Below, in pieces: positions 8,800 to 17,853 of a DNA stretch of 64,000 nucleotides. Under the pieces are notes generated by a model, which worked only from the letters and a program-made list of their open reading frames with translations, was not told the origin of the DNA and ran no database searches. Location of the stretch: assembly GCF_048892425.1 (NCBI RefSeq), contig NZ_JBLZHU010000006.1, positions 186,001 to 250,000 of the forward strand, read 5' to 3'. Made by a program: the position numbers and the translations under genes. Source of the DNA: Pacificispira sp002696645 (GTDB lineage Bacteria > Pseudomonadota > Alphaproteobacteria > UBA8366 > Aestuariispiraceae). How positions within the stretch are numbered: the first letter of the stretch is position 1; each line of letters opens with the position of its first letter.

Positions 8800-8828
8800 A
8801 ACATAGGCAAGTGTTTCGGAATGGTCAA
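8800..8828 (-). promoter_or_regulatory. Promoter for tRNA-Lys
   Basis: On the minus strand TTGACC (8828-8823) and TATGTT (8805-8800) are separated by exactly 17 bases, about 60 bases upstream of the tRNA 5' end. This is a good sigma-70-like match and the only one seen here. Confidence 0.5.
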
Positions 8829-9095
8829 TCATTTGCAGCCCTGAAAAGACAGCAAAAATGCATTTTATCCAAAAAAGAGGATGCGACCATATACCATCTC
8901 GGACAAGAGCAGTGCCAAAAGGCTGATTGGCACCCCTAAAATCAAGGTTTTCAGCGTTACCATGCTCCATTCCTCCACCGCGTTCTGCGTAAAGTTACGT
9001 CAACACAGCACAGCATGCAGTGATACGGGTCACAAAATCGGGCAGGTTCTGGGTGATTTCAGGGCAGGGGCCGGGATTGGCCTGGAAGCAGGGTG
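8829..9095. other. Intergenic region without a supported gene
   Basis: Together with 8739-8828, this gives about 350 bases between tRNA-Lys and the Crp-family gene with no credible coding sequence. It holds one perfect 7-bp inverted repeat (GTGCCAA at 8912-8918, TTGGCAC at 8927-8933) with no T-tract on either strand. Confidence 0.4.
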
Positions 9096-9794
9096 TCAAT
9101 CGCCGCGGAATTGCTCGACCATATCGCGCAGGCGGTTGGTATCGGTCAGAATCAGGACGGAACCTGTACGTTTTACCAGCCCTTTGCGGGACAGGTCGCT
9201 GAGCACGCGGGCCACGGTTTCACGGGTGGTGGATACCCGGCTGGCCATTTCCGAATGAATGGGGATGGGTTCGATTCGCCCGGTGCCATCCGGCTGTAAG
9301 GTAGGTTTGGCCAATCGCAGCAGTTCGGCATAGATCCGGTTGTTGGCGCCTAACGTGCTGAGATCCATGATGCGCTCAACAGATACCCGAACCATTTGGG
9401 TCAGCCGCCGCATCAAACATAGTGCAACGGTAGGGTGTTCTTCCATCACAGAGCGAAAAATCTGAGGATGCATCATAGCGACCGTTGTATCGGTAATCGC
9501 AACGACGGTCGCAGAGCGCGGTTCGCCATCAATAGCGGCAAGTTCGCCAAAGATCGATCCCGGTTTTAAATCGTCAAAGGCGATTTCGCGTCCAGAGACG
9601 GAATAATTCACAACACGGGCAACGCCACTGGTAATGAAAAACACATCCTGTGTGTCATCCTGGAAATCAATCATTTGTTCCTGGGGTTTAAAGTCACGCC
9701 AGCGGCAGCGCGCTTCAATGCGTTTCAGGGCATCTGCCGGTAAATCTTTGAAAAGAAATATTGATGCGAGACTTCTCGCTGTCTCTGCAAGCAT
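9096..9794 (-). CDS. Crp/Fnr-family transcriptional regulator
   Basis: A 232-residue regulator. Residues about 15-125 are the cNMP-binding beta-barrel with a well-kept phosphate-binding cassette (FGELAAIDGEPRSATV, with E84 and R93), so a cyclic nucleotide ligand is plausible. Residues about 150-230 are the winged helix-turn-helix; the recognition region reads SRVSTTRETVARVLSDL. It lacks the N-terminal cysteine cluster of Fnr. GGGGGGTC precedes the ATG. It is divergent from the histidine kinase gene across 119 bases and might regulate it. A nucleotide cyclase is encoded 11 kb away in the same window. Confidence 0.9.
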   Translation of the reverse strand: MLAETARSLASIFLFKDLPADALKRIEARCRWRDFKPQEQMIDFQDDTQDVFFITSGVARVVNYSVSGREIAFDDLKPGSIFGELAAIDGEPRSATVVAITDTTVAMMHPQIFRSVMEEHPTVALCLMRRLTQMVRVSVERIMDLSTLGANNRIYAELLRLAKPTLQPDGTGRIEPIPIHSEMASRVSTTRETVARVLSDLSRKGLVKRTGSVLILTDTNRLRDMVEQFRGD

Positions 9795-9913
9795 CTGACC
9801 CCCCGAAACAATCCATATTCATTAAAATATTACCCCAACCCTGTCAGCAAGGCGATAGGATTGTCGCCAATCTACTCTTTAGCAGCTAGTTTGCTATAGA
9901 AATTATTTCTAAA

Positions 9914-11656
9914 ATGAAAGACGTGGCACAGGGAATGGAGCAATCGGCACCGGGCTCAAAGACGAAATCATCGACCCTCTGGGTCGTGGTATTAGCCGTG
10001 AGCATCATCTTTGGCGGCATTGCATTCAGCTTTTATGCTGCCGATCAAGTGGATGAATGGGAAGGGGCGGCCTGGAAAGCGCGGGCACAGGACGATACCC
10101 GCAGATTGACGGAATTCGGGTCATTGGCTGTAAGTCAGGCACGGAGAACTCTGGTGGCTATCGCGGCCCGGTTGAATTCTGACTCGATGAATCCGATAAA
10201 TCCGTTGAGGGACGGCGCGGTCGTTCAACCTGACACGATCACGTTTGAATTTATGGTTTTTGCAAAAAGTGCTGATGATCCCAACTCATCCACCCCTCGT
10301 ATTGAGTCTGTTTCCGCCTATTTTCTGCCAACCTCACAAGCAGAAATGGATTACGCACAGTTCATCGCCAGTGACACTTTCAAAAAATTGACGATGGATA
10401 CCTATCTATCCGAATCGCTGGGGAACGTGCCAGAAGTCCTGGTCGGCGGAACCTTTTCCCCTGATGGCACAAAACGCTTTACGTCATTGGGTGTCCGCGT
10501 CCAGTCGCAGCGGGATCAGGGGGTCTTGATAGCGATCTTTGATCTTGTTGGCTTCTTTAAGTCCTATATGGCGACGATCGCCCCGGATGGACTGGTCCTG
10601 AGGTTGAGTGAAATCACCGCGGCCGGCGAACAACATGCTGTAATCGGCGGTGATAACCCTTTACCCGATACAGTCGAAACATTCGTTTTCCCGATATCCT
10701 TAGGTGATACAGAATGGCGCTATAGTTGGGATGTGCTCAGCAACTATGAAGGCGGAAGGGACCGTTCGACCGGTACGTTGGTGCGCTATGGTGGCGTGGG
10801 GCTATTTACCATGTTCGGCCTGCTTCTGGCTGTGCTGCTGCAGGTTAATCATCGTATTTCCAATGCCGTGCGCCGCCGAACCGAAGAACTGGCGCGGGCG
10901 CGCGATCAGGCGGAGGTTGCAAACCGTGCGAAATCAGAATTTTTGGCGAATATGAGCCATGAATTGCGCACCCCTCTCAATTCTGTGATCGGGTTCGCTG
11001 AATTACTCGAATCTCAGGTATTAGGTCAGGAAAGCTGGCAGCGTTATCGTGACTACGCTACGGATATCCGACAAAGCGGCCGTCATCTGCTGTCCCTGAT
11101 TAACGATATTCTGGATTTATCCAAAGCAGAGGCCGGACATCTGGCGCTGGACGATGCCTATATCTCACCGGAAGTGTTGATCGATGCAGCGGTTCGATTG
11201 GTTCATGAGCGCGCCCGCAATTCCGGCCTGGAATTGACCGCATCTGTTGAGGATCCCACGCTGTTGCTGCTGTGTGATGAGCGTCGGGCGAAACAGATCC
11301 TGCTGAATCTGCTCTCTAATGCGATCAAATTTACCCCCCGTGGCGGGTCCATCACTGTTCGTGCACAGCCCTGCCCGGATGGGGGAATGGAATTGCAGGT
11401 AATTGATACCGGCATTGGCATGAAGCCGGAGGAAATCCCGTTAGCTCTGACGAAGTTTCAACAGTTGGAGTCAAAACCAAGAGGGGATTTCGCCGGCACG
11501 GGCCTTGGTCTGCCCCTGGTTGAAAATCTGGCCAGACTTCATGATGCAAGCCTGAACATTCAATCAAAACCGGGGAAGGGAACAACGGTCATTGTGAAAT
11601 TCGGTCCAGACCGCGTCGCCAAGGCAGACGACATTTTCGGGCAAGCCCCCGTATAA
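9914..11656 (+). CDS. Membrane-bound sensor histidine kinase
   Basis: A 580-residue kinase. One membrane segment at about 21-43 and another at about 292-311 enclose a periplasmic sensor of about 245 residues that resembles a CHASE-type domain. A short coiled linker leads to the HisKA domain with H349 in SHELRTPLNSVIGF, then the HATPase domain with N box (NLLSNAIKF), G1 (DTGIGM) and G2 (GTGLGLPL). All catalytic boxes are intact. There is no receiver domain, so it needs a separate response regulator; none is adjacent. The gene ends inside a 16-bp tandem repeat that starts just before the stop codon. Confidence 0.92.
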   Translation: MKDVAQGMEQSAPGSKTKSSTLWVVVLAVSIIFGGIAFSFYAADQVDEWEGAAWKARAQDDTRRLTEFGSLAVSQARRTLVAIAARLNSDSMNPINPLRDGAVVQPDTITFEFMVFAKSADDPNSSTPRIESVSAYFLPTSQAEMDYAQFIASDTFKKLTMDTYLSESLGNVPEVLVGGTFSPDGTKRFTSLGVRVQSQRDQGVLIAIFDLVGFFKSYMATIAPDGLVLRLSEITAAGEQHAVIGGDNPLPDTVETFVFPISLGDTEWRYSWDVLSNYEGGRDRSTGTLVRYGGVGLFTMFGLLLAVLLQVNHRISNAVRRRTEELARARDQAEVANRAKSEFLANMSHELRTPLNSVIGFAELLESQVLGQESWQRYRDYATDIRQSGRHLLSLINDILDLSKAEAGHLALDDAYISPEVLIDAAVRLVHERARNSGLELTASVEDPTLLLLCDERRAKQILLNLLSNAIKFTPRGGSITVRAQPCPDGGMELQVIDTGIGMKPEEIPLALTKFQQLESKPRGDFAGTGLGLPLVENLARLHDASLNIQSKPGKGTTVIVKFGPDRVAKADDIFGQAPV

Positions 11657-11706
11657 ACAGGCCCCCGTATAAACAAGCCCCCGTGTAAACAAGCCCCCGT
11701 GTGAAG
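11643..11706 (+). repeat. Four tandem copies of a 16-bp repeat over the kinase stop codon
   Basis: Units at 11643, 11659, 11675 and 11691 read approximately AAGCCCCCGTRTAAAC, with the last unit diverging (GTGTGAAG). Each unit carries TAA or TGA. The first unit contains the stop codon of the histidine kinase. Confidence 0.85.
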
Positions 11707-11824
11707 CTATGCACCTCGTATCAAATTCTGATCATTGAATCCTGATGTCTATTGCGTATAGTGAGATACGTATATTTTGCGGTGCAGCATCACTCTCTTA
11801 AAGTTATCTGTAAGGAAATAATTT

Positions 11825-12547
11825 ATGGAGTCCGAAGGCTCTAACATGCCAGAACCAGAAAAGACGCCCGCGCCATCGGAACAGACGTCCAAGCTGGGCA
11901 TATTCGCCCGACTGCGTGCGTATTTCTTTGCGGGCGTATTGGTCACGGCACCCATCGCTATCACCATTGCTTTAGCGGTATGGATTATCGGCTATATCGA
12001 TGATCAGATCGTGCCGTTGATCCCCCAGCGCTATAATCCAGATACATATTTCCAGCAGTATTTGGGCGTGGATTTCGGGCTGCCCGGATTGGGGGTTCTT
12101 GTCCTGATTTTGGCGATCACCCTCATCGGGGCGTTTACGGCAGGGCTGGTCGGTCGCTGGATCGTCCGATTTGGCGAAAAGCTGTTGGACCGGATGCCGA
12201 TCATCCGCAGCCTGTACAAGCTGACCAAGCAGATCTTTCAAACCGTTTTACAGAACCAATCCAATGCTTTCCGGCAGGCGGTTCTGGTAGAATATCCACG
12301 ACCGGGTTTGTGGGCGATTGCTTTTGTCACAGCCGAGACCCAAGGTGAATTACACGAGTTGTTACAACGTGATACAGTCAATGTCTTCCTGCCCACGACG
12401 CCGAATCCGACCTCCGGGTTTTTGCTTTTCGTGCCCAAGGAAGACATTAAAATACTCAATATGCCGGTAGAAGATGCCGTCAAACTGGTGATTTCTGCAG
12501 GTATTGTTCATCCTGGGGATGATCTGGCCGGAATTGACCTTAAATAG
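11825..12547 (+). CDS. DUF502 family membrane protein
   Basis: A 240-residue protein matching the DUF502 family by its layout: a short polar N-terminus, two membrane segments (about 31-55 and 88-112), then a conserved cytosolic stretch including LLDRMPIIRSLYKLTKQIFQ and a C-terminal domain with PTTPNPTSGFLLFVP. Members occur widely in bacteria and plants; their biochemical role is not established. AAGGAA lies before the ATG; a second ATG seven codons in is an alternative. Flanked by the histidine kinase and the E1-like gene on the same strand, with gaps of 168 and 135 bases, so co-transcription is uncertain. Confidence 0.88.
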   Translation: MESEGSNMPEPEKTPAPSEQTSKLGIFARLRAYFFAGVLVTAPIAITIALAVWIIGYIDDQIVPLIPQRYNPDTYFQQYLGVDFGLPGLGVLVLILAITLIGAFTAGLVGRWIVRFGEKLLDRMPIIRSLYKLTKQIFQTVLQNQSNAFRQAVLVEYPRPGLWAIAFVTAETQGELHELLQRDTVNVFLPTTPNPTSGFLLFVPKEDIKILNMPVEDAVKLVISAGIVHPGDDLAGIDLK

Positions 12548-12682
12548 CTTAAGCGAGGCAAAGGTCCTATAATCCGCGCAGGCTAAAGTGCTGTTCTTTT
12601 CACTATGCTGGTTTGACAGGCTCTCTCGCTTTACTGTCGGCGCAAAACAAGAATTGCATAGTGGACAAAAGGAGACGACCGC

Positions 12683-15031
12683 ATGGATCAATCATACATA
12701 TCGTCAAGCGCTGAAGCTGATATCGAAACCCTGGAAGCGTTAGAGGAAAAGGTGCGATGGCTCGCATCCTGGACCATTCACAACGCCAATCATTTGCGGG
12801 AAAGCCGCGATGGTTTGAAAGTTGGGGGACACCAGGCTTCCTGTGCGTCGCTGTCTGCGATTATGACCGCGCTGTATTTTCATGTCCTGCGGTCAGATGA
12901 TCGTGTCGCGGTTAAACCCCATGCCAGCCCTGTTTTCCACGCCATTCAGTATCTTCTGGGTCATCAGACTCGCGAAAAGCTGGAATCCTTCCGTGCCTAT
13001 GGTGGGGCTCAGTCTTATCCGTCCCGTACAAAAGACAATGATACCGTTGATTTCTCGACTGGATCTGTCGGGCTGGGGGCGGCGGTCACCAATTTTGCAG
13101 CCCTGACCCAAGATTACCTCAGGCTTAAGGACATTATTCCATCCAGCAAGCCGCCCGGGCGCATGATCGCCCTGGTGGGCGATGCGGAATTAGACGAAGG
13201 CAATGTCTATGAAGCCCTGATGGATACATGGAAACATGATATCCGAAATGTCTGGTGGGTGATTGATTATAACCGTCAAAGCCTGGATGGGGTGGTAAAC
13301 GAACAGCTGTTCCGGATTATCGGGCGGTTCTTCCGCGCTGTTGGTTGGAACGTCATCACGCTGAAATATGGCTCTAAACAAATGGCCGCTTTCGCAAAGC
13401 CAGGCGGGCAGGCCTTGAAGCGGTGGATCAATACATGTCCCAATGATGTCTATTCCGCCCTGGCATTTCAGGGCGCGGCCGCCTGGCGCGCCCAAATCAA
13501 GGGGGACATGCCCCATGATCAGGACTTGCACAGCCTGATCGACAGCTATGACGATGCGGGGCTAAATGCCCTGATGACCAATCTGGGCGGCCACGATATT
13601 CCGGCCCTGCTGCATACTTTTTCCACGGTTCCCGATGATCGCCCGACATGCTTTATCGCCTATACGATCAAAGGATGGGGCCTGCCCTTGATGGGGCATA
13701 AGGATAATCATGCCGGCCTGATGAACCCGCAACAAATGGCGGCATTCCAGAAACAACTAGGCGTCCCGGAAGGCCAGGAGTGGGAGCCATTCTCCGGCAT
13801 GAAAGTACCGGCGGATCGTGTTCAATCCTTCCTGAACCGATTGCCTCAGAAGCAGCATCGTCTGCATGAGGCCAATAAGATTTCCATCCCCGATACTCTG
13901 ACCTATGGCGCCACCGCCAAATCGTCGACGCAGGAAGTCTTTGGAAAGCTGTTGAATGAAATTGCCAAGGCGGGCGGACCGCTGGCAGATCGTATCGTCA
14001 CCACCTCTCCGGATGTGTCGGTTTCGACCAATTTGGGTCCCTGGATCAATCAACGCGGTCTGTTTGCGCGCGAAAGCCGGCCCGACGAATTCCGGGAGCG
14101 AAATTTGCCATCCGCGCAAAAGTGGATACGCTCCCCCCAGGGCCAGCATATTGAACTGGGTATCGCGGAAAATGACCTGTTTTTGAACCTGGCGGCTTTA
14201 GGCCTGTCGGAAAGCCTGTTCGGGGCGCGGCTGTTTCCCATTGGAACATTGTATGACCCCTTCATTGCGCGCGGGCTGGATGCGCTAAACTATGCCTGTT
14301 ATCAGGACAGCCGCTTCATTGTGGTCGCCACCCCGTCCGGGATCACATTGGCCCCGGAAGGTGGTGCGCATCAATCCATATCAACCCCGATGATCGGGAT
14401 GGGGCAGCCGGGCTTAACATCTTACGAGCCCGCCTATGGGGATGAACTTGCCGTTATTCTACGCCATGCCTTCGTGCATTTGCAGGATGAAGAGAAGGGG
14501 GGCTCCCTCTATCTCAGGCTTTCAACCCGCCCGATTGAGCAGCCTGATCGCAAAATGACCCCGGATCTGGCACGTCAGATCATCAAAGGGGGCTATTGGG
14601 TCGTGCCGCCTAAGAAGGGGGCAAAGATGGCAATTGTCTATATGGGTGCCGTCGCCCCCCAAGCCTTGGAAGCGTTCGAGGCGCTGCGTGAAGATAACCC
14701 AGATGCCGGACTGATGGCGATCACCTCAGCCGATAAGCTGTATTCTGATTGGCAAACAATTGAACGTGCCCGCTTGGCCGGAACTGATTCGGGTGAAATG
14801 GCCCATGTGGAAGACCTGTTTGCCCCCCTGGCATCGGATGCCCGGTTTACATCCGTGATTGATGGCCATCCCGCGGCTGTTGCCTGGATGGGGGCCGTTC
14901 GTGGTCACTCCGTTGCCCCTCTGGGGGTGGAAAGCTTTGGCCAAACGGGCGATCTGATCGATCTGTATCGCCATTATGGCATAGATGCGGACCACATCCG
15001 CCGCGCCGCAGAACGCAAGCCCAAAAGCTGA
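12683..15031 (+). CDS. ThDP-dependent E1/transketolase-family enzyme (PDH E1 or 2-oxobutyrate dehydrogenase-like)
   Basis: A 782-residue protein of the homodimeric AceE/transketolase fold. N-terminal ThDP-binding residues include GGHQAS (H50) and KPHASP (H80). The cofactor motif reads GDAELDEG at 166-173, followed about 24 residues later by DYNRQSLDG, matching AceE's GDGEMDEP and NLQRLDG but with GDG changed to GDA. The pyrimidine-binding domain (about 400-600) and a C-terminal transketolase-like domain follow. It is about 100 residues shorter than E. coli AceE, closer to MdeB-like proteins. No E2 or E3 gene is adjacent. Substrate (pyruvate, 2-oxobutyrate or a sugar phosphate) cannot be decided here. 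AAGGAG precedes the ATG. Confidence 0.8.
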   Translation: MDQSYISSSAEADIETLEALEEKVRWLASWTIHNANHLRESRDGLKVGGHQASCASLSAIMTALYFHVLRSDDRVAVKPHASPVFHAIQYLLGHQTREKLESFRAYGGAQSYPSRTKDNDTVDFSTGSVGLGAAVTNFAALTQDYLRLKDIIPSSKPPGRMIALVGDAELDEGNVYEALMDTWKHDIRNVWWVIDYNRQSLDGVVNEQLFRIIGRFFRAVGWNVITLKYGSKQMAAFAKPGGQALKRWINTCPNDVYSALAFQGAAAWRAQIKGDMPHDQDLHSLIDSYDDAGLNALMTNLGGHDIPALLHTFSTVPDDRPTCFIAYTIKGWGLPLMGHKDNHAGLMNPQQMAAFQKQLGVPEGQEWEPFSGMKVPADRVQSFLNRLPQKQHRLHEANKISIPDTLTYGATAKSSTQEVFGKLLNEIAKAGGPLADRIVTTSPDVSVSTNLGPWINQRGLFARESRPDEFRERNLPSAQKWIRSPQGQHIELGIAENDLFLNLAALGLSESLFGARLFPIGTLYDPFIARGLDALNYACYQDSRFIVVATPSGITLAPEGGAHQSISTPMIGMGQPGLTSYEPAYGDELAVILRHAFVHLQDEEKGGSLYLRLSTRPIEQPDRKMTPDLARQIIKGGYWVVPPKKGAKMAIVYMGAVAPQALEAFEALREDNPDAGLMAITSADKLYSDWQTIERARLAGTDSGEMAHVEDLFAPLASDARFTSVIDGHPAAVAWMGAVRGHSVAPLGVESFGQTGDLIDLYRHYGIDADHIRRAAERKPKS

Positions 15032-15070
15032 GGCGCGCGGGGAATTTAGGGGATAATGACACCGGCCATC

Positions 15071-15940
15071 CAGGCGGCACGCACCAGTCGCGCTTGCGGC
15101 CCTGGATCCCGGATCAAGTCCGGGATGACGAAGTATTAGCCAAATGCATCCTCACCCTGAGGAGCGCAGCGTCTCGAAGGGTGTGCTTGCTGAAAGCACT
15201 ACACTTACAGCCCCTCCTTCGAGACGGCGCTATCGCGCCTCCTCAGGATGAGAGTGGTGCCGAAGGTCAGAAGCGACGTGTCATCCCCTCAGCGCTCTTT
15301 GCGCCTCCTTCGCGCCCTTCGCGGTTAATCTTCTCGTCCCTCCCGCGCAGGTGGGAGTCCAGGGCGGCATGCACCAGTCGCGCTTGCGGCCCTGGATCCC
15401 GGATCAAGTCCGGGATGACGCAGTATTAGTCAAATGCATCCTCACCCTGAGGAGCGCAGCGTCTCGAAGGGTGTGCCTGCTGACAGCACTACACTTACAG
15501 CCCCTCCTTCGAGACGGCGCTATCGCGCCTCCTCAGGATGAGAGTGGTGCCGAAGGTCAGAAGCGACGTGTCATCCCCTCAGCGCTCTTTGCGCCTCCTT
15601 CGCGCCCTTCGCGGTTAATCTTCTCGTCCCTCCCGCGCAGGTGGGAGTCCAGGGCGGCATGCACCAGTCGCGCTTACCGCCCTGGATCCCGGATCAAGTC
15701 CGGGATGACGAAGTATTAGCCAAACGCATCCTCACCCTGAGGAGCGAAGCGTCTCGAAGGGTGTGCTTGCTGAAAGCACTACACTTACAGCCCCTCCTTC
15801 GAGACGGCGCTATCGCGCCTCCTCAGGATGAGAGTGGTGCCGAAGGTCAGAAGCGACGTGTCATCCCCTCAGCGCTCTTTGCGCCTCCTTCGCGCCCTTC
15901 GCGGTTAATCTTCTCGTCCCTCCCGCGCAGGTGGGAGTCC
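15071..15940 (+). repeat. Array of three tandem 290-bp compound repeats
   Basis: Near-identical copies lie at 15071-15360, 15361-15650 and 15651-15940, with few substitutions (for example AAATGC/AAACGC). Each copy has four modules: (A) a palindrome TCCCGGAT-CAA-GTCCGGGA; (B) CACCCTGAGGAGCGCAGCGT continuing to CGAAGGGTG; (C) an imperfect inverted copy of B ending CCTCCTCAGGATGAG; (D) a segment with TTTGCGCC and CTTCGCGGTTAA. B and C could fold into a long hairpin. Modules A, B and D resemble interspersed intergenic palindromes common in alphaproteobacteria. All reading frames here simply translate the repeat and I do not call them genes. Confidence 0.92.
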
Positions 15941-15977
15941 AGGGCGGCCGAGTGAGATGATAAGGCGTGTGGAGATC

Positions 15978-16009
15978 AAAAAAGTAGGGGCTGCCTTTTG
16001 AGCAGCCCC
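15978..16009 (-). terminator. Intrinsic terminator on the minus strand
   Basis: A perfect 8-bp stem (GGGGCTGC ... GCAGCCCC, 15987-16009) is followed on the minus strand by TACTTTTTT (T-run at 15983-15978). The plus strand lacks a T-run after the hairpin. No coding gene ends here on the minus strand. Confidence 0.7.
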
Positions 16010-16140
16010 GTCTATCCCGTCCAAACCCACAATGCTGCTGGTGTTTTACCGCGCATTATCGATTAAAATGCTGCCCTCCCTAAACTTGGGCCCCGTTGAC
16101 GTTCTTTTATCTGTTCTATTGCCAGATGCCGCCGTTCGGT
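15982..16140 (-). ncRNA. Predicted small RNA, about 160 nt
   Basis: Inferred from signals only. A perfect TTGACA -35 box on the minus strand (16176-16171) is followed 17-18 bases later by TCATAAA (about 16153-16147), and a terminator ends at about 15980. The stretch between has no reading frame and contains a second hairpin (GCATT ... AATGC). It is divergent from the BMP-type ABC operon. It does not match SRP RNA, tmRNA or RNase P RNA by eye; the length is compatible with 6S RNA, but I do not see its hallmark closing stem. Confidence 0.35.
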
Positions 16141-16146
16141 GAGGAA

Positions 16147-16176
16147 TTTATGACAGTAGTTTCCTCGCCCTGTCAA
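16147..16176 (-). promoter_or_regulatory. Promoter of the predicted small RNA
   Basis: TTGACA (16176-16171) with a 17-base spacer to TCATAA (16153-16148), or 18 to CATAAA. The -35 box is perfect and the -10 box imperfect. Confidence 0.4.
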
Positions 16177-16296
16177 CTCATCCCCTTATTGATTTTTGAG
16201 TGTAGGGAAAGAGTCTCATCTGGTCACGGCAAAAATGCATCTAGGATTAAAATTCTTACACTTGGAATTTTCACATAGTTTGATTAAACACGATAG

Positions 16297-17853
16297 ATGG
16301 ACTCTGAAACACCTCTCGCCGTTCCCCCCAACACGCCGCCTCGTTTGCGGCTTCGTGATATTACAAAGCGGTTTCCGGGCTGCCTGGCCAATGATGCCGT
16401 CTCCTTGGATCTGGCCCCTGGAGAAATTCACGCGCTTTTGGGGGAGAACGGGGCGGGCAAGTCGACCCTGGTGAAAATCCTGTATGGGGTACAGGGGGCG
16501 GATTCCGGCACAATCGAATGGGAAGGGCAGAATGTTGATATTCCAAGCCCCAGCGCGGCGCGCGCGCTTGGTATTGGGATGGTATTTCAACATTTTTCTT
16601 TGTTTGAGACGCTCAGCGTCGCAGACAATGTCGCACTGGCCATGGAACGAGGGACAGGGCGTGATCCCGACTTGTTGGCCGAAATTAAAAAGCTGAGCAT
16701 CGAGTATGGGCTGGCTTTGGATCCCACACGCAGTGTGCATGAGTTATCCGTGGGCGAGCGTCAGCGGGTCGAGATTGTCCGGTGCCTGATGCAGAATCCC
16801 AGCCTGATCGTGATGGATGAGCCGACATCAGTCCTAACGCCCAGTGAGGTTGAAAAGCTGTTCACCGTTCTGCGTCGCCTGCGTGATGAGGGGCGCACGA
16901 TCCTGTATATCTCCCATAAATTACAGGAAATTCGTGATTTATGTGATCGGGCGACCATTCTGCGCGGCGGCAAGGTTGTTGCCAGTTGCGACCCGCGCAC
17001 AGAAACGCCCAATTCCCTGGCGGCGCTGATGATCGGGCGTGCGTTTGATGGACCAAAGCCAGGCAAGCCCGTTCAGGTGGGCGAGGGGGTTCCCCTATTG
17101 TCCGTCCAGGGGTTGAGCATGGAAGCGGACTCTCCCTTTGGCACATCGCTGAAGAATATCAGTTTCACCGTCCGCTCCGGGGAAATCTTTGGCATTGCTG
17201 GCGTTGCGGGCAATGGACAGAACACGCTGCTGGCTGCGCTGAGTGGGGAACGCACGGCCCCCCGGGATGACTGGGTGAAATTTGAAGGCCGGTCAATCGG
17301 GCGCGTAGGGGCGCGCGGACGCCGTGATATGGGAATCAGTTTCGTGCCGGAAGAACGCCTGGGCCATGGCTCTGTCCCGGATCTACCCCTGGAAGAGAAT
17401 GCGCTGCTCAGCGGCTGGGGCCGGTGGGGGTTGATTCGCCATGGCCTGATCTCACGGGGGAAATCACGCCAGAAGACAGAGGATGTGATTGAAGCATTCA
17501 ATGTTGTCAGCACTGGGGTAGGGGCCGCCGCCCGCAGCCTGTCTGGTGGCAACCTGCAGAAATTTATCATCGGGCGCGAAATCATGCAGGATCCCAAACT
17601 TTTAATCGCCGCCCAGCCAACATGGGGCGTCGATGCAGGATCCGCAGCGGCCATCCAATCCGCGCTGATCGAACTGGCACGGGCCGGCGCCGGAGTTGTT
17701 GTGGTCAGCCAGGATTTAGATGAACTTTTCACCATCGCCGACAGGGTGGCGGTCATTTTTGACGGGACCTTATCGGAAAGCCGCCCGACCCAGGCCACAT
17801 CGGCAGAAGATGTCGGGTTGCTGATGGGTGGATTGTTTGAGGGGACGCCATGA
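16297..17853 (+). CDS. BMP-type ABC importer, ATP-binding protein (duplicated ATPase domains)
   Basis: A 518-residue tandem ATPase of the sugar/nucleoside importer class (YufO/NupO-like). The first domain is complete: Walker A GENGAGKST (49-57), signature LSVGERQ (about 150-156), Walker B LIVMDEP. In the second domain the P-loop is GVAGNGQNT (302-310) without the lysine, a degeneration usual in this class, while LSGGNLQ is kept near residue 415. It energises import through the two permeases that follow. Its stop overlaps the next ATG (ATGA), so the four genes form one operon. Start at the ATG 16297; no strong ribosome-binding site is seen. Confidence 0.92.
   Translation: MDSETPLAVPPNTPPRLRLRDITKRFPGCLANDAVSLDLAPGEIHALLGENGAGKSTLVKILYGVQGADSGTIEWEGQNVDIPSPSAARALGIGMVFQHFSLFETLSVADNVALAMERGTGRDPDLLAEIKKLSIEYGLALDPTRSVHELSVGERQRVEIVRCLMQNPSLIVMDEPTSVLTPSEVEKLFTVLRRLRDEGRTILYISHKLQEIRDLCDRATILRGGKVVASCDPRTETPNSLAALMIGRAFDGPKPGKPVQVGEGVPLLSVQGLSMEADSPFGTSLKNISFTVRSGEIFGIAGVAGNGQNTLLAALSGERTAPRDDWVKFEGRSIGRVGARGRRDMGISFVPEERLGHGSVPDLPLEENALLSGWGRWGLIRHGLISRGKSRQKTEDVIEAFNVVSTGVGAAARSLSGGNLQKFIIGREIMQDPKLLIAAQPTWGVDAGSAAAIQSALIELARAGAGVVVVSQDLDELFTIADRVAVIFDGTLSESRPTQATSAEDVGLLMGGLFEGTP

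Noticed and set aside
8701..8970. An 89-codon minus-strand frame after tRNA-Lys
   Set aside because: Its last codons read the tRNA itself, and the tRNA promoter lies inside it.
15071..15940. Possible CRISPR array
   Set aside because: The repeats are 290 bp with no short spacers between them, and no cas genes are present.
15094..15955. Three overlapping reading frames of 104-122 codons with near-identical products
   Set aside because: They are translations of the 290-bp repeat unit; the sameness comes from the DNA repeat and there is no start signal or known domain.
15982..16140. 6S, SRP or tmRNA identity for the predicted small RNA
   Set aside because: I see neither the SRP GGAAG/AGCA core, a tmRNA tRNA-like end, nor the long closing stem of 6S RNA, so I leave it unnamed.
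17073..17798. A 241-codon frame antisense to the ABC ATPase gene
   Set aside because: Ser/Pro/Arg-rich shadow of a well-supported gene.
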